Positions 8,200-16,365 of a stretch of DNA of 26,994 nt are shown piece after piece. Made by a program: the position numbers and the translations under genes. The notes beneath the pieces are model-generated. The model did not search any database, was not told the DNA's origin, and saw only the letters and a program-made list of their open reading frames with translations. Source of the DNA: CADCWF01 sp903864575 (GTDB lineage: Bacteria > Chloroflexota > Chloroflexia > Thermomicrobiales > UBA6265); NCBI GenBank assembly GCA_040376155.1, contig JBEIRG010000010.1, positions 1 through 26,994 on the forward strand. Direction: 5' to 3'. Positions within the stretch are counted from its first letter, which is position 1. Every line of letters begins with the position of its first letter.

Positions 8200-9429
8200 C
8201 TATGGCACGACGCGCAAGGCAGGCGGTCGGTCCTCCGGCCATTTCTGGCCGACGAAGACTTCGCCGATCCGGTGTGCCTCGTTCCAGACCTCCCGGATGG
8301 GAACCTCGGCGGCGCGCGCGAGAGCGAGGCAGTCGTCATATTCCGGCGCCGCGTCGATGACGCGGCCGCGCCAACCGCGCAGCTTCAATCGAACCTCTCC
8401 CCAGCGTGTGGTGACGTTTTCGATGCGTCGCGCGGCTTTGGTCCGGTCAACCGACGACGCGCGGATTCCGAGGGTGGTGCTCTGCTCGACGAACACGTCC
8501 TCGATCTCCAGCCGTCTGCTGGCCGGGATGAGCGCGGAGACAGTGACGGCCGGGCGACCCTTTTTCATCACGATGGGGGTGAGCCATGCGTCAAGCGCGC
8601 CAGCCGCGAACAGGCGCTCCAGCAGCAGTTCGGTGAACTGCGGGTTCATGTCGTCGATGTTGGTTTCGAGGATGAGTTCGTCGCTTGGCAGATCGTCCCT
8701 TGCGATGTCGCCAATCCAGACCCGGAGTGCGTTCGGCCATGGAAGCTCCCTGCTGCCAAACCCGTACCCGACAGATGTGGGGGCGAAGCCGGGTCGCCTG
8801 AACTCGGCCAGTTGGCAGAGGATCGCAGCTCCGGTCGGAGTAAGCAGTTCTCCCGCGGGTTCGGGCTCCGCACGCGGAGGAGGGGCGATGGGTACGGTGG
8901 CGTCGGCAAGCATTCGCGCGGTGGCCGGAGCAGGCACAGGAAGCAGCCCGTGGGCGGCGCGGACCCAGCCCGATCCCGCGGCGACCGGACCAGAATAGAC
9001 CCGTTCGATGCCAAGCGCGTGCAGCCCGATACACGCGCCGACGATGTCGATGATGGCGTCGAGACCGCCTACTTCATGAAAATGGACCGATTCCACAGGT
9101 TGCCCGTGAACCTCCGATTCCGCGATCGCGAGCCGCTCGAAGATCGCCAGCGCCTGATCCCGCACGGCCGGTACAAGCGTTGCCGATTGCAACAGCTCCC
9201 GAATGGCCGCCCAGTCTCGCGCTGGCGCGTCATCGGCGGTTTCGACGATGCAGCGGGTGCCAGAGACGCCGTGCTGGCTGGCCGGTTCGGAGCGGATCGC
9301 CCACCCGTTGATCGGCAGGCGGGAGAGGCCCGCGCGAAGCACCTCGAGTTGCAGCCCGGCGTCGAGCAACGCGCCGAGGGTCATGTCGCCGCTGGCGCCG
9401 GAGAAGGGGTCGAAGAAGGCGATGCGCAT
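8200..9429 (-). CDS. larC: Nickel-pincer cofactor nickel insertase LarC
   Basis: A 409-residue cytoplasmic protein of the LarC family. LarC inserts nickel into pyridinium-3,5-bisthiocarboxylic acid mononucleotide in a CTP-dependent step, making the nickel-pincer cofactor of lactate racemase LarA and related racemases. The N-terminus reads RIAFFDPFSGASGDMTLGAL, the family hallmark; SVHFHEVGGLDAIIDIVGA near residue 110 is the second conserved block, and ETNIDDMNPQ marks the C-terminal domain. In some lactobacilli larC is split in two by a frameshift; here both parts are in one frame. The frame is open 15 codons further upstream, but the ATG at 9429 gives the canonical N-terminus. It is divergent from the dimethylargininase gene. 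No larA, larB or larE is in the window. Confidence 0.92.
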   Translation of the reverse strand: MRIAFFDPFSGASGDMTLGALLDAGLQLEVLRAGLSRLPINGWAIRSEPASQHGVSGTRCIVETADDAPARDWAAIRELLQSATLVPAVRDQALAIFERLAIAESEVHGQPVESVHFHEVGGLDAIIDIVGACIGLHALGIERVYSGPVAAGSGWVRAAHGLLPVPAPATARMLADATVPIAPPPRAEPEPAGELLTPTGAAILCQLAEFRRPGFAPTSVGYGFGSRELPWPNALRVWIGDIARDDLPSDELILETNIDDMNPQFTELLLERLFAAGALDAWLTPIVMKKGRPAVTVSALIPASRRLEIEDVFVEQSTTLGIRASSVDRTKAARRIENVTTRWGEVRLKLRGWRGRVIDAAPEYDDCLALARAAEVPIREVWNEAHRIGEVFVGQKWPEDRPPALRVVP

Positions 9430-9577
9430 GTGAAAACTCCGCGAATGGGGTAGGACGGTTGCCAGGAGGATCATAGGCTCGGAGCGAGCGAGCGTGCCGT
9501 GCGGGCGTCGTGCTGCGCCGTGCTAGGATGGCAGCCGCCACGACGCAAGCTTCCGGCACGGTACATGGAGGAACGAG

Positions 9578-10480
9578 ATGAGCGCGACGACGGCAGCGGG
9601 AACGGCGGTCGCTCGGGGGTACGGCGGCCAGTCGATGAGCGCGCCGCTTCGGCGGGTGATGGTGCGGAAGCCCGCGCCGCCGAGCGGCCGGTCCGGGGAG
9701 GCGGCGGCGTTCGGCTATCCGAACGAGGTCGACCACGCGAAGACGGTTGCCCAGCACGATGCGTTTCAGGCGTTGCTGACCCGAGCCGGCGTCGACGTCA
9801 TCGTGCAGGGGCCGGACGAGTCGGGGCTGCTGGACGGCATCTTCGCCTATGACCCCTCGTTCATGACCGACGCCGGGGCAATCCTGCTGCGGCTCGGGAA
9901 GGACCTCCGTCTGCCGGAGGTGCCCAACCACGAGGCAAGCTACGCGGCGCTCGGAATTCCCATCATTGGCCGGATCGAGGCGCCCGGCACGGTGGATGGC
10001 GGCGACTGCCTGTGGCTCGATGAGCAGACCCTCGCCATCGGCCGCGGGTACCGGACGAACGATGCAGGAATCGAGCAGATGCGCCGCATCCTCGCGCCGC
10101 ATGGCGTTTCCGTTTTCCGCTCCGAGTTGCCGCACTGGCATGGTCCTGCCGAGTGCCTGCACCTGATGAGTTTCATCAGCCCGGTTGCGCCGGATCTGGC
10201 GGTGGTCTATCTGCCGCTGATGGGCACGCCGCTCGTGCAGGAACTGCAAAAGCGCGGCATCCGCTTCATCGAAGTGCCGGACGCGGAATTCGACACCCAC
10301 GGCTGCAATGTGCTGGCGCTCGCGCCAAAAAAGGTGCTTGTCTGCGATGGCAGCCCCGTCACCCGCGCTCGGCTGGAGGCTGCGGGGTGCGAGGTGCTCG
10401 AGTACGAAGGCTCCGAGATTTCCCATAACCGCGCAGGTGGACCGACCTGCCTGACCCGGCCGATCCTTCGTGAGGTCTGA
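9578..10480 (+). CDS. Dimethylargininase/arginine-deiminase-family hydrolase
   Basis: A 300-residue enzyme of the guanidino-group-modifying superfamily, closest in layout to dimethylarginine dimethylaminohydrolase (methylarginine to citrulline plus a methylamine). The beta-alpha propeller signatures are VMVRKP near residue 28, TVDGGDCLWLD near 145 (GGD contacts substrate in the family), the His in AECLHLMSF at about 194, and the nucleophilic Cys291 in GGPTCLT. A strong GGAGG (9567-9571) lies 6 nt before the ATG, which fixes the start. It is followed by a 139-bp gap and a PotD-like binding-protein gene on the same strand, so it may act on the imported compound. Free arginine, methylated arginine or another guanidino compound are all possible substrates; the family cannot be split further by eye. 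Confidence 0.85.
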   Translation: MSATTAAGTAVARGYGGQSMSAPLRRVMVRKPAPPSGRSGEAAAFGYPNEVDHAKTVAQHDAFQALLTRAGVDVIVQGPDESGLLDGIFAYDPSFMTDAGAILLRLGKDLRLPEVPNHEASYAALGIPIIGRIEAPGTVDGGDCLWLDEQTLAIGRGYRTNDAGIEQMRRILAPHGVSVFRSELPHWHGPAECLHLMSFISPVAPDLAVVYLPLMGTPLVQELQKRGIRFIEVPDAEFDTHGCNVLALAPKKVLVCDGSPVTRARLEAAGCEVLEYEGSEISHNRAGGPTCLTRPILREV

Positions 10481-10497
10481 ACGGCGGGTTCAATCGG

Positions 10498-10503
10498 TAT
10501 AAA
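10498..10503 (+). promoter_or_regulatory. Possible -10 element before the transporter genes
   Basis: A TATAAA hexamer stands out in GC-rich DNA 18 nt after the dimethylargininase stop and 117 nt before the binding-protein start. No convincing -35 lies at the usual distance. An imperfect GC-rich hairpin (10511-10536) follows. It could be an internal promoter that lets the transporter be expressed apart from the hydrolase. Confidence 0.25.
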
Positions 10504-10619
10504 CTGTAGGAGGCGCCGCACCCCGGCGGCCCGCCTGGACCGATGATGGAATCAGGTTCGACGCAACCCCGGCTCGATGGCGACCGGGATGACCAGCAAC
10601 GCGAGAAGGAGACGCGAAG

Positions 10620-11768
10620 ATGAGCAACCGCGACCGCACGGCAGAGTTGATGGCGCTGGAGCCGGATGAGGCGACCCAGCTGTATCGCTCCGGCAGATTC
10701 ACCCGCCGCGACATGGCGAAGTTCTTCGCGGCCATCGGCCTGACCAGCGCGCTCGGCCCGACCCTTGCCCGAAGCGGCGTTTCGGCGGCCGATGATCTGA
10801 CGATGATCATCTGGGAAGGCTACTCCGACGAGAAGTACTCCCTTCCGTTCGAGGAGGCCAACGACGCGAAGGTCGACGCCACCTTTGCCGGCACCGGTGA
10901 CGAGATGTTCGCCGCCATGCAGGGCAGCGGCGGCAGCACCTACGACATGGTGTCCGCCTCCTCCGACCTTCCGCGCCGGCTCTACGACGCGGACCTGTTG
11001 ATGGAGATCGACCCGGCGAAGCTGACTAATTACAACGATCTCTACCCGCAGTTTCAGAAGCCGCCGTACATCACCTTCGAGGACAAGCTCTACGGCGTGA
11101 ACTTCGCCTGGGGTCCGACGATCATGCTCTATGACCCCGAGCAGATCACCACCGCGCCGGCCTCCTGGAAGGCGATGCTGGATGAGGCCAACACCGGCAA
11201 GATCGCGACCTGGAACTACCCGCTGCAGATCGCGCAGTACGCCCTGCTGCTCGACCCGAAGCCGGAGAACCCCTTCGAGCTGACCGATGAGCAGCTGGCG
11301 CAGGTGAAGGACCTCCTGATCCAGCAGCGCCCGCTCGTCCGCAAGTACTGGGACCTCGGCGGCGAGGTCGCGGAGCTGTTCATGGCCAAGGAGATCGCGA
11401 TCGCCGACGGCTGGCCCTACATCACCCAGCAGATCATGGCCGAGTCCGGGTCCATCGCGGAAGTGTCGCCTGAGGAAGGCGTCACCGGCTGGTCCGACTC
11501 CTGGTGCATTTCGAAGAACGCCGCAAATCCGGAGCTCGCCCTGAAGTGGGCGGACTGGATGATCGGGCCGGAAGGCCAGGCCGGCATCATGGAGGTCATG
11601 AACTACTCGATTACCAACAAGAAGGTGATCGAGACGCTGGATGAGGCTCGCCGCGCCGCGCTCCGCATGACCAACGTGGAAGAAGACTACGCCAGGATCC
11701 ACATGTGGCAGTTCATCCCCGCCTATGACAAGTGGGTCCAGGTCTGGCAGGAGGCCACGGCCAGCTAG
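10620..11768 (+). CDS. PotD-like extracellular solute-binding protein, Tat-type signal
   Basis: A 382-residue binding protein of the spermidine/putrescine (PotD/PotF) class of ABC importers. It has an unusually long, charged N-terminal region followed by TRRDMAKFFAAIGLTSALG at about residues 28-46, a twin-arginine signal. Mature domain landmarks are MIIWEGYSDEKYSLPFEE, DMVSASSDLPRRLYDADLL, and GVNFAWGPTIMLYDPEQI (the PotD-like ligand hinge). There is no lipobox Cys, so it may stay free or be held by an uncleaved anchor. GAAGGAGACGCGAAG precedes the ATG. It is followed by a perfect palindrome and then two permeases and an ATPase. The ligand is not established: polyamines, or a guanidino/amino compound given the dimethylargininase upstream. 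Confidence 0.88.
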   Translation: MSNRDRTAELMALEPDEATQLYRSGRFTRRDMAKFFAAIGLTSALGPTLARSGVSAADDLTMIIWEGYSDEKYSLPFEEANDAKVDATFAGTGDEMFAAMQGSGGSTYDMVSASSDLPRRLYDADLLMEIDPAKLTNYNDLYPQFQKPPYITFEDKLYGVNFAWGPTIMLYDPEQITTAPASWKAMLDEANTGKIATWNYPLQIAQYALLLDPKPENPFELTDEQLAQVKDLLIQQRPLVRKYWDLGGEVAELFMAKEIAIADGWPYITQQIMAESGSIAEVSPEEGVTGWSDSWCISKNAANPELALKWADWMIGPEGQAGIMEVMNYSITNKKVIETLDEARRAALRMTNVEEDYARIHMWQFIPAYDKWVQVWQEATAS

Positions 11769-11786
11769 GCTGTTCCGGTCTGCAGC

Positions 11787-11822
11787 ATGCCGGGAGGGGA
11801 GGCGCGCCTCCCCTCCCGGCAT
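11787..11822 (+). promoter_or_regulatory. Perfect 36-nt palindrome between binding-protein and permease genes
   Basis: Two 18-nt arms (11787-11804 and 11805-11822) are exact reverse complements, starting 19 nt after the binding-protein stop. In RNA it would form a very stable GC-rich hairpin. Hairpins at this place in importer operons (for example REP elements after malE) protect the upstream message from 3' exonucleases or partly stop transcription, giving more binding protein than permease. No T-run follows, so it need not be a full terminator. Confidence 0.75.
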
Positions 11823-11855
11823 TGCGTGAATGCGATCTCGCCGGGACGGTTCACC

Positions 11856-11860
11856 GGAGG
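11856..11860 (+). promoter_or_regulatory. Ribosome binding site that sets the PotB-like start
   Basis: GGAGG lies 8 nt before a GTG at 11869. The upstream in-frame ATG at 11830 has no such site and sits 7 nt after the palindrome, so the GTG is the better start for the first permease. Confidence 0.7.
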
Positions 11861-11868
11861 TCCGCGAC

Positions 11869-12759
11869 GTGGCAGCAATCGCCGCAAAGGATGAACAGGC
11901 CGCCCCCTCGGGCCGGAAGGGTGGTCCGCTGCCGCTGCTCGCTCTGCCGCTTGGCTGGATGCTCGTCTTTTACCTCATCCCCCTGGCGCTGCTGTTGGTG
12001 CACGCGTTCTGGTCGGTGGACTACCTGACCATCGACCGTACCTTCACGCTCGAAAACATCAAGGCGGTTTTCACCGTCGCGCCGTATCCGGCGGTGCTCA
12101 TCCGCACCCTGCTCATGGCGGCCGCAGTGACGCTGACTGATATCGCGATCGCATTTCCCATCTCGTGGTGGCTCGCGAAGAAGGTGACCAGCCACCGGGA
12201 ACTGCTGTTGATGCTGGTGGTCTTCCCGCTGTGGAGTTCCTACCTCGTCCGCGCCTTCGCCTGGAAGACGATTCTCGGCACCAATGGGATCCTCAACTCC
12301 TTCCTGCAGACGACCGGCATCACCAGCGAGCCGATCTCTGCGTTCCTGTACAGCAAGACAGGCATGTACATCACCTTCTGCCACGTCTGGCTGCCGTTCA
12401 TGATCCTGCCCCTCTACACCATCCTCGACCGCCTCCCGGATACCCTGCTGGAAGCTTCAGGCGATCTCGGGGGCAACGGCTGGAAGACGTTCCTCCGGGT
12501 GATCCTGCCGCTCTCGCTTCCGGGCTTGCTGGCGGGGAGCGTGAGCGTCTTCAGCCTGACCATGGGCGACTACATCACCCCCTCGCTGATCGGCGGTAGT
12601 CCGGGCACGGAACTGATCGGCGGCATCGTGGCCGACCAGTTTGGCGTCGCCAACAACTGGCCGCTCGGCGCCGCGCTGATCCTGCCGATCCTCGCGATCG
12701 TCATCGGCCTTCTGCTGGTGGCAAACCGCTTCGGCGCCCTCGGGAGGGATGAGCGGTGA
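11869..12759 (+). CDS. PotB-like ABC transporter permease
   Basis: A 296-residue inner-membrane permease of the polyamine-type (PotB/PotH) importers. About six membrane helices are visible, the first at LPLGWMLVFYLIPLALLLVHAFW. The cytoplasmic EAA loop, which docks on the ATPase, is EASGDLGGNGWKTFLRVILPLSLPG. Typical PotB features are the periplasmic first loop with LENIKAVF and the MGDYITPSLIGG block. The GTG start at 11869 is chosen on its ribosome site, giving 13 residues fewer than the upstream ATG. Its stop overlaps the next permease start (GTGA at 12756-12759), so the two are translationally coupled. Confidence 0.88.
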   Translation: MAAIAAKDEQAAPSGRKGGPLPLLALPLGWMLVFYLIPLALLLVHAFWSVDYLTIDRTFTLENIKAVFTVAPYPAVLIRTLLMAAAVTLTDIAIAFPISWWLAKKVTSHRELLLMLVVFPLWSSYLVRAFAWKTILGTNGILNSFLQTTGITSEPISAFLYSKTGMYITFCHVWLPFMILPLYTILDRLPDTLLEASGDLGGNGWKTFLRVILPLSLPGLLAGSVSVFSLTMGDYITPSLIGGSPGTELIGGIVADQFGVANNWPLGAALILPILAIVIGLLLVANRFGALGRDER

Positions 12760-13583
12760 ACATCGCCAACGCCATTCCGGAGCCGATGCCGGCAGGACCC
12801 AAGGGACGGAAACCGGTCTGGCTGACCGTCGCCTCCATCATCACGTTCCTGTTTCTCTATCTCCCGCTCGTCGTCGTGGTGCTCTATTCGTTCAGCGCCA
12901 CCAAGGTAAACGCCTGGCCGATCAAGGGCTACACCCTTGACTGGTACCGGGAGTTGTTCCAGGACGAGGACATCTGGGATGCGGTGCGCTTCTCGACATT
13001 CATCGGGATCGTCGCGGCCTCGATCGCCGTGGTGCTGGGCACGCTGACGGCCTATGCGCTCGACCGCTACCGCTTCCGGGGCAAGCCGCTGATCCGGTTC
13101 GCCATCGGCATGCCCATCGTGCTGCCGGGCATCGTGACGGGCGTGGCGCTGCTCGCGTTCTTCACCGGTGTGCTGGGGCTGAATCTCTCGCGGTGGACGA
13201 TCATCATCGGCCACGCGACCTTCTGCACGGTGCTCATCGTCAACAATGTCGCGGCGCGCCTCTCGCAGTTGCCGCGTTCGCTGGACGAGGCCTCGGCCGA
13301 TCTCGGTGCGAAACCGCTCACGACCTTCCGGCGGATTACCTTCCCGCTTATCCGGCCCGCAATCGTTGCTGGCGCGATCCTCGCCTTCACCCTTTCGTTC
13401 GACGAGATCGTCGTCACGTTCTTTCTGACCGGGCGCGAAAAGACGCTGCCGCTCCTGATCTGGGGTCGCCTGCGGCGCGGCATCTCGCCGGAGATCAACG
13501 CGGCGGCCACGGTCATCATTCTCGTGTCGCTGGTGCTGGTGCTGGCGTCCTACTGGTTTACCCGCAAATCCGAGACGAATTGA
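12756..13583 (+). CDS. PotC-like ABC transporter permease
   Basis: A 275-residue second permease of the polyamine-type importer, pairing with the PotB-like subunit. It starts with a GTG that overlaps the previous stop; GGGAGG lies just upstream. About six membrane helices are seen, starting SIITFLFLYLPLVVVVLYSF, followed by the family block ATKVNAWPIKGYTLDWY. The EAA loop is DEASADLGAKPLTTFRRITFP, and FTLSFDEIVVTFFLTG is a PotC/PotI hallmark. The ATPase gene starts 20 nt after it. Confidence 0.9.
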   Translation: MNIANAIPEPMPAGPKGRKPVWLTVASIITFLFLYLPLVVVVLYSFSATKVNAWPIKGYTLDWYRELFQDEDIWDAVRFSTFIGIVAASIAVVLGTLTAYALDRYRFRGKPLIRFAIGMPIVLPGIVTGVALLAFFTGVLGLNLSRWTIIIGHATFCTVLIVNNVAARLSQLPRSLDEASADLGAKPLTTFRRITFPLIRPAIVAGAILAFTLSFDEIVVTFFLTGREKTLPLLIWGRLRRGISPEINAAATVIILVSLVLVLASYWFTRKSETN

Positions 13584-13603
13584 CCGGGGAGGTCCGGCAC
13601 GAC

Positions 13604-14737
13604 ATGGCAGTTGCAAAGACCCAACCGGGCGGTCGGACGGCGGCGGACCCGCCGAGCATTGAACTCCGCCGTGTCCGCAAGAGCTTTGGCGACTTCACCG
13701 CCGTGGCTGGCGTCGATCTGACCGTGGGGCAGGGCGAGTTCCTGACCCTGCTTGGACCGTCCGGGTGCGGCAAGACGACCACGTTGCGGATGATTGGCGG
13801 TTTCGAGTTGCCGTCCTCCGGCGAGGTGCTGATCGAGGGTGCGCAGATGGGGAATCTGCCGCCCTATCGCCGTCCGGTGAACACCGTCTTCCAGAATTAC
13901 GCGCTCTTTCCGCACCTGTCGGTCGGCAAGAACGTGGCGTATGGCCTGGAGATGTCCGGCGTGCCACGGGGCGACCGGGAGCGCAGGGTTCGGGAGGCGC
14001 TCGATCTCGTGCGCCTGCCGAATGTCGAGAACCGCCGTCCGAGCGAGTTGTCTGGTGGCCAGCAACAGCGTGTCGCGCTTGCCCGGGCCTTGGTAAACCA
14101 CCCATCGGTGCTGCTGCTGGACGAGCCGCTTGGCGCGCTCGACCTGAAACTCCGCAAGGCGATGCAGCTGGAGTTGAAGCACCTCAACCGGGAGGTCGGG
14201 GCGACGTTCGTCTACGTCACCCACGACCAGGAGGAGGCGCTCACGATGTCGGACCGGATCGCGGTCATGAACGAGGGCCGCATCCTCCAGCTCGGCGCGC
14301 CGGAGGAGATTTACGAGCGGCCTCGCAGCCGGTTTGTCGCCGATTTCATCGGACAGACGAACTTCATCGAGTGCGACGTGCTCGGCCCGGATGGCCGGTT
14401 CGTGGCATGCCGGACGGCTGGAGGGGAGACGATCCGGGCGATTCCTGCGGTCGAGGCGCCGGCAGGCGGAACGATCACCGTGGCCGTCCGCCCGGAGAAG
14501 GTGAGTCTCGACGCGGAGGCGCCCGGCGGCCTTTCGGCGAACTGGAATCGGCTCACCGGAACGTTGACCGAGGTGATCTACCTCGGGACCCATACCCAGT
14601 TGGTTGTAGCGTTGCCGGGCGAGGGGCAGATCGTCGTGCACCGGCAAAACCGGATGCTGGGTGAGACGGAACCGTCTACGGGTCAGCGGTTGACGGTGGC
14701 GTTCGACCCTGCCTCCGCGACGGTTCTTGCGGAGTAG
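13604..14737 (+). CDS. PotA-like ABC transporter ATP-binding protein
   Basis: A 377-residue ATPase of the spermidine/putrescine import class. Motifs: Walker A GPSGCGKTT at 51-59, Q-loop VFQNYALFPHLSVGKNVAYGL, signature LSGGQQQR near 149, Walker B LLLDEPLGALD, switch His in YVTHDQEEALTMSD, then a C-terminal TOBE regulatory domain (about 290-377) beginning near TVAVRPEKVSL. A frame open far upstream is ignored: GGGGAGG 12 nt before the ATG at 13604, and family alignment, give the start. It lies 20 nt after the PotC-like gene and completes the importer. Confidence 0.9.
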   Translation: MAVAKTQPGGRTAADPPSIELRRVRKSFGDFTAVAGVDLTVGQGEFLTLLGPSGCGKTTTLRMIGGFELPSSGEVLIEGAQMGNLPPYRRPVNTVFQNYALFPHLSVGKNVAYGLEMSGVPRGDRERRVREALDLVRLPNVENRRPSELSGGQQQRVALARALVNHPSVLLLDEPLGALDLKLRKAMQLELKHLNREVGATFVYVTHDQEEALTMSDRIAVMNEGRILQLGAPEEIYERPRSRFVADFIGQTNFIECDVLGPDGRFVACRTAGGETIRAIPAVEAPAGGTITVAVRPEKVSLDAEAPGGLSANWNRLTGTLTEVIYLGTHTQLVVALPGEGQIVVHRQNRMLGETEPSTGQRLTVAFDPASATVLAE

Positions 14738-14884
14738 CGGGCGCGTTATCCCGACGGAGGTGGGGTTTTGCTTGACGTGACGCCCCTCGTGCCTTGGGCT
14801 AACGGAAGGGGCGGGACCGGGCACGGCAGGGTGGGCATTGCGGGTTGTCCAGCGGCATTCGGTTGACCACAAGGGGTGTGATCC

Positions 14885-16141
14885 ATGTTCTCGAACGCGC
14901 GAATTTCCGGGGCTATCGACGATGCTCTCGCCTATCTTGCCCCCCGGGCAGGGGAGGCGACCCGCCTGACCCAACGCTTGATTGCCGCGCCGAGCGAGAA
15001 TCTCCCGGGGGACGAAACCGCCCCGGCCGCGGTGATGCGGGATGCCATCGCCGCCGTCGGACTGCCAGCCGCGGTCGAGTTCGCGAAAGAGCCGCACCGG
15101 CCCAACCTGATCGTCCGCATCGATGGCGCGCATCCGGGCCGCCATCTCGCGATCTGCGGCCATCTGGACACCAAGCCTGTCGGGGAGGCCGGCCACGAGT
15201 GGAACAGTGACCCGTTCACCGGGACGATCGTTGGCGATCGGATGTTTGGCCTTGGCTCCACCGACATGAAGGGAGCTTGCGCGGCGATGCTGCTCGCCGG
15301 GGCGGCCTTCAATGCCGTGAGAGAGCAGGCGTCAGGGTCGCTATCGCTGGTCTTCACCGCCGATGAGGAGTATGGCAGCCACTTTGGCGCAAAGTACCTG
15401 ACCGAAATAGGCGCGATCGACGCCGACGCCATCCTGCTCGGCGAACCTGCGGGGGTGCACGAGGACTGGGAGGCGATCCGCACCGTCTCGCGTGGATTTT
15501 CCGGCTTCCGCGTCGTTGTGGGCGGCACGCAAACCCACTCCTCGATCAGCGACCAGATGCCGACCGTGAGCGCGGTCGAGGCGATGGCGAAGGTGATAAC
15601 CGGGCTGCGGCGGGAGTTGCACCCGCGCTTTCCGGACCATCCGCTCTGCCCGAACGGGCCGACGGTGAACATCGGGGTGCGCGCGTTCGGGGGCGTCGGT
15701 TACGGCGTGCTGGCGGGTCATGGCGAGATATGGTCCGACATTCGCACGACGCCGGGGATGACGCAGGGGAGGCTGGCCGAGGACATCGAGGCGGCGCTCT
15801 CGCGCATCCGGCCCGAGGTTCCCGGCGCGACGGTCACCTGGGCGTTCCATGAATCACTCGGCTGGATCGAGCCGACCGAGGTTCCGGCCGACCACCCGAT
15901 GGTGGCGGCCATCCAGGATGCGTCGGGACAGATCCTGGGCGTCGAGGTTCCCCTCGGCCCCTTCCCCGGCGCGACCGACGCCTACGCGTTTCATGGCATT
16001 GGCGGCATCCCGACCCTCGCCGCGTGGGGCCCGGGAATGCTCCCGCTCGCCCACGGTCCGAACGAGTTCGTCAGCGTTTCCGCGCTCGAGCAAACCCCGG
16101 CGATCTACGCGATCACGGCGCTCCTGTACGGGGCCGCCTGA
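14885..16141 (+). CDS. M20-family metallopeptidase / deacylase (ArgE/DapE-like)
   Basis: A 418-residue di-zinc amidohydrolase of the M20 family (ArgE acetylornithine deacetylase, DapE, carboxypeptidase G2-like). Metal ligands are visible: His93 in CGHLDTK, bridging Asp127 in GSTDMKG, Glu162 after the catalytic Glu161 in TADEEYGSH, Glu187 in LLGEPAG, and a late His in LAHGPNEFV. The lid domain includes GGTQTHSS, which positions a substrate-contacting His. It acts in the cytoplasm, removing an acyl group or amino acid from a small amide. It lies 147 bp after the importer ATPase on the same strand, so it may process the imported compound or have its own promoter in that gap. The exact substrate is open. 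Confidence 0.85.
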   Translation: MFSNARISGAIDDALAYLAPRAGEATRLTQRLIAAPSENLPGDETAPAAVMRDAIAAVGLPAAVEFAKEPHRPNLIVRIDGAHPGRHLAICGHLDTKPVGEAGHEWNSDPFTGTIVGDRMFGLGSTDMKGACAAMLLAGAAFNAVREQASGSLSLVFTADEEYGSHFGAKYLTEIGAIDADAILLGEPAGVHEDWEAIRTVSRGFSGFRVVVGGTQTHSSISDQMPTVSAVEAMAKVITGLRRELHPRFPDHPLCPNGPTVNIGVRAFGGVGYGVLAGHGEIWSDIRTTPGMTQGRLAEDIEAALSRIRPEVPGATVTWAFHESLGWIEPTEVPADHPMVAAIQDASGQILGVEVPLGPFPGATDAYAFHGIGGIPTLAAWGPGMLPLAHGPNEFVSVSALEQTPAIYAITALLYGAA

Positions 16142-16365
16142 GAGCACCGAAGGTAGCGGGAAGAGGTTGCCAACGAGCGCGGATTCCGATTCCTCGGCTG
16201 TCTTCCCGAGGTACGAATCCAGCAAGGCTGGCCACCGAAAAGCGCGCCGCGGGATGACGGAACGTCCGGGGAGGCCATGAGCGGATGTCGTTCATCATCG
16301 GCGTGGCGGCGAGCCTGCAGCCGGCCGGCGGTGGCGGGTAGCCGACAGCCGACAGCCCCCCGTCT

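Noticed and set aside
8044..9453. Plus-strand open frame of 469 codons opposite larC
   Set aside because: It is the antisense of a clear LarC family protein, with Arg/Gly/Asp-rich composition and no recognisable motif.
10359..11822. Minus-strand open frame of 487 codons opposite the PotD-like gene
   Set aside because: It is antisense to a well-supported binding protein and has the His/Arg/Gly-rich composition typical of GC-rich shadow frames.
13550..15196. Minus-strand open frame of 548 codons opposite the PotA-like gene
   Set aside because: It is antisense to an ABC ATPase with all motifs intact and shows no domain of its own.
16321..16360. Short direct repeat (GCCGACA twice) and GCCGGCCGGC palindrome near the enolase end
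   Set aside because: Too short and too common in GC-rich DNA to call an attachment site or mobile-element end.
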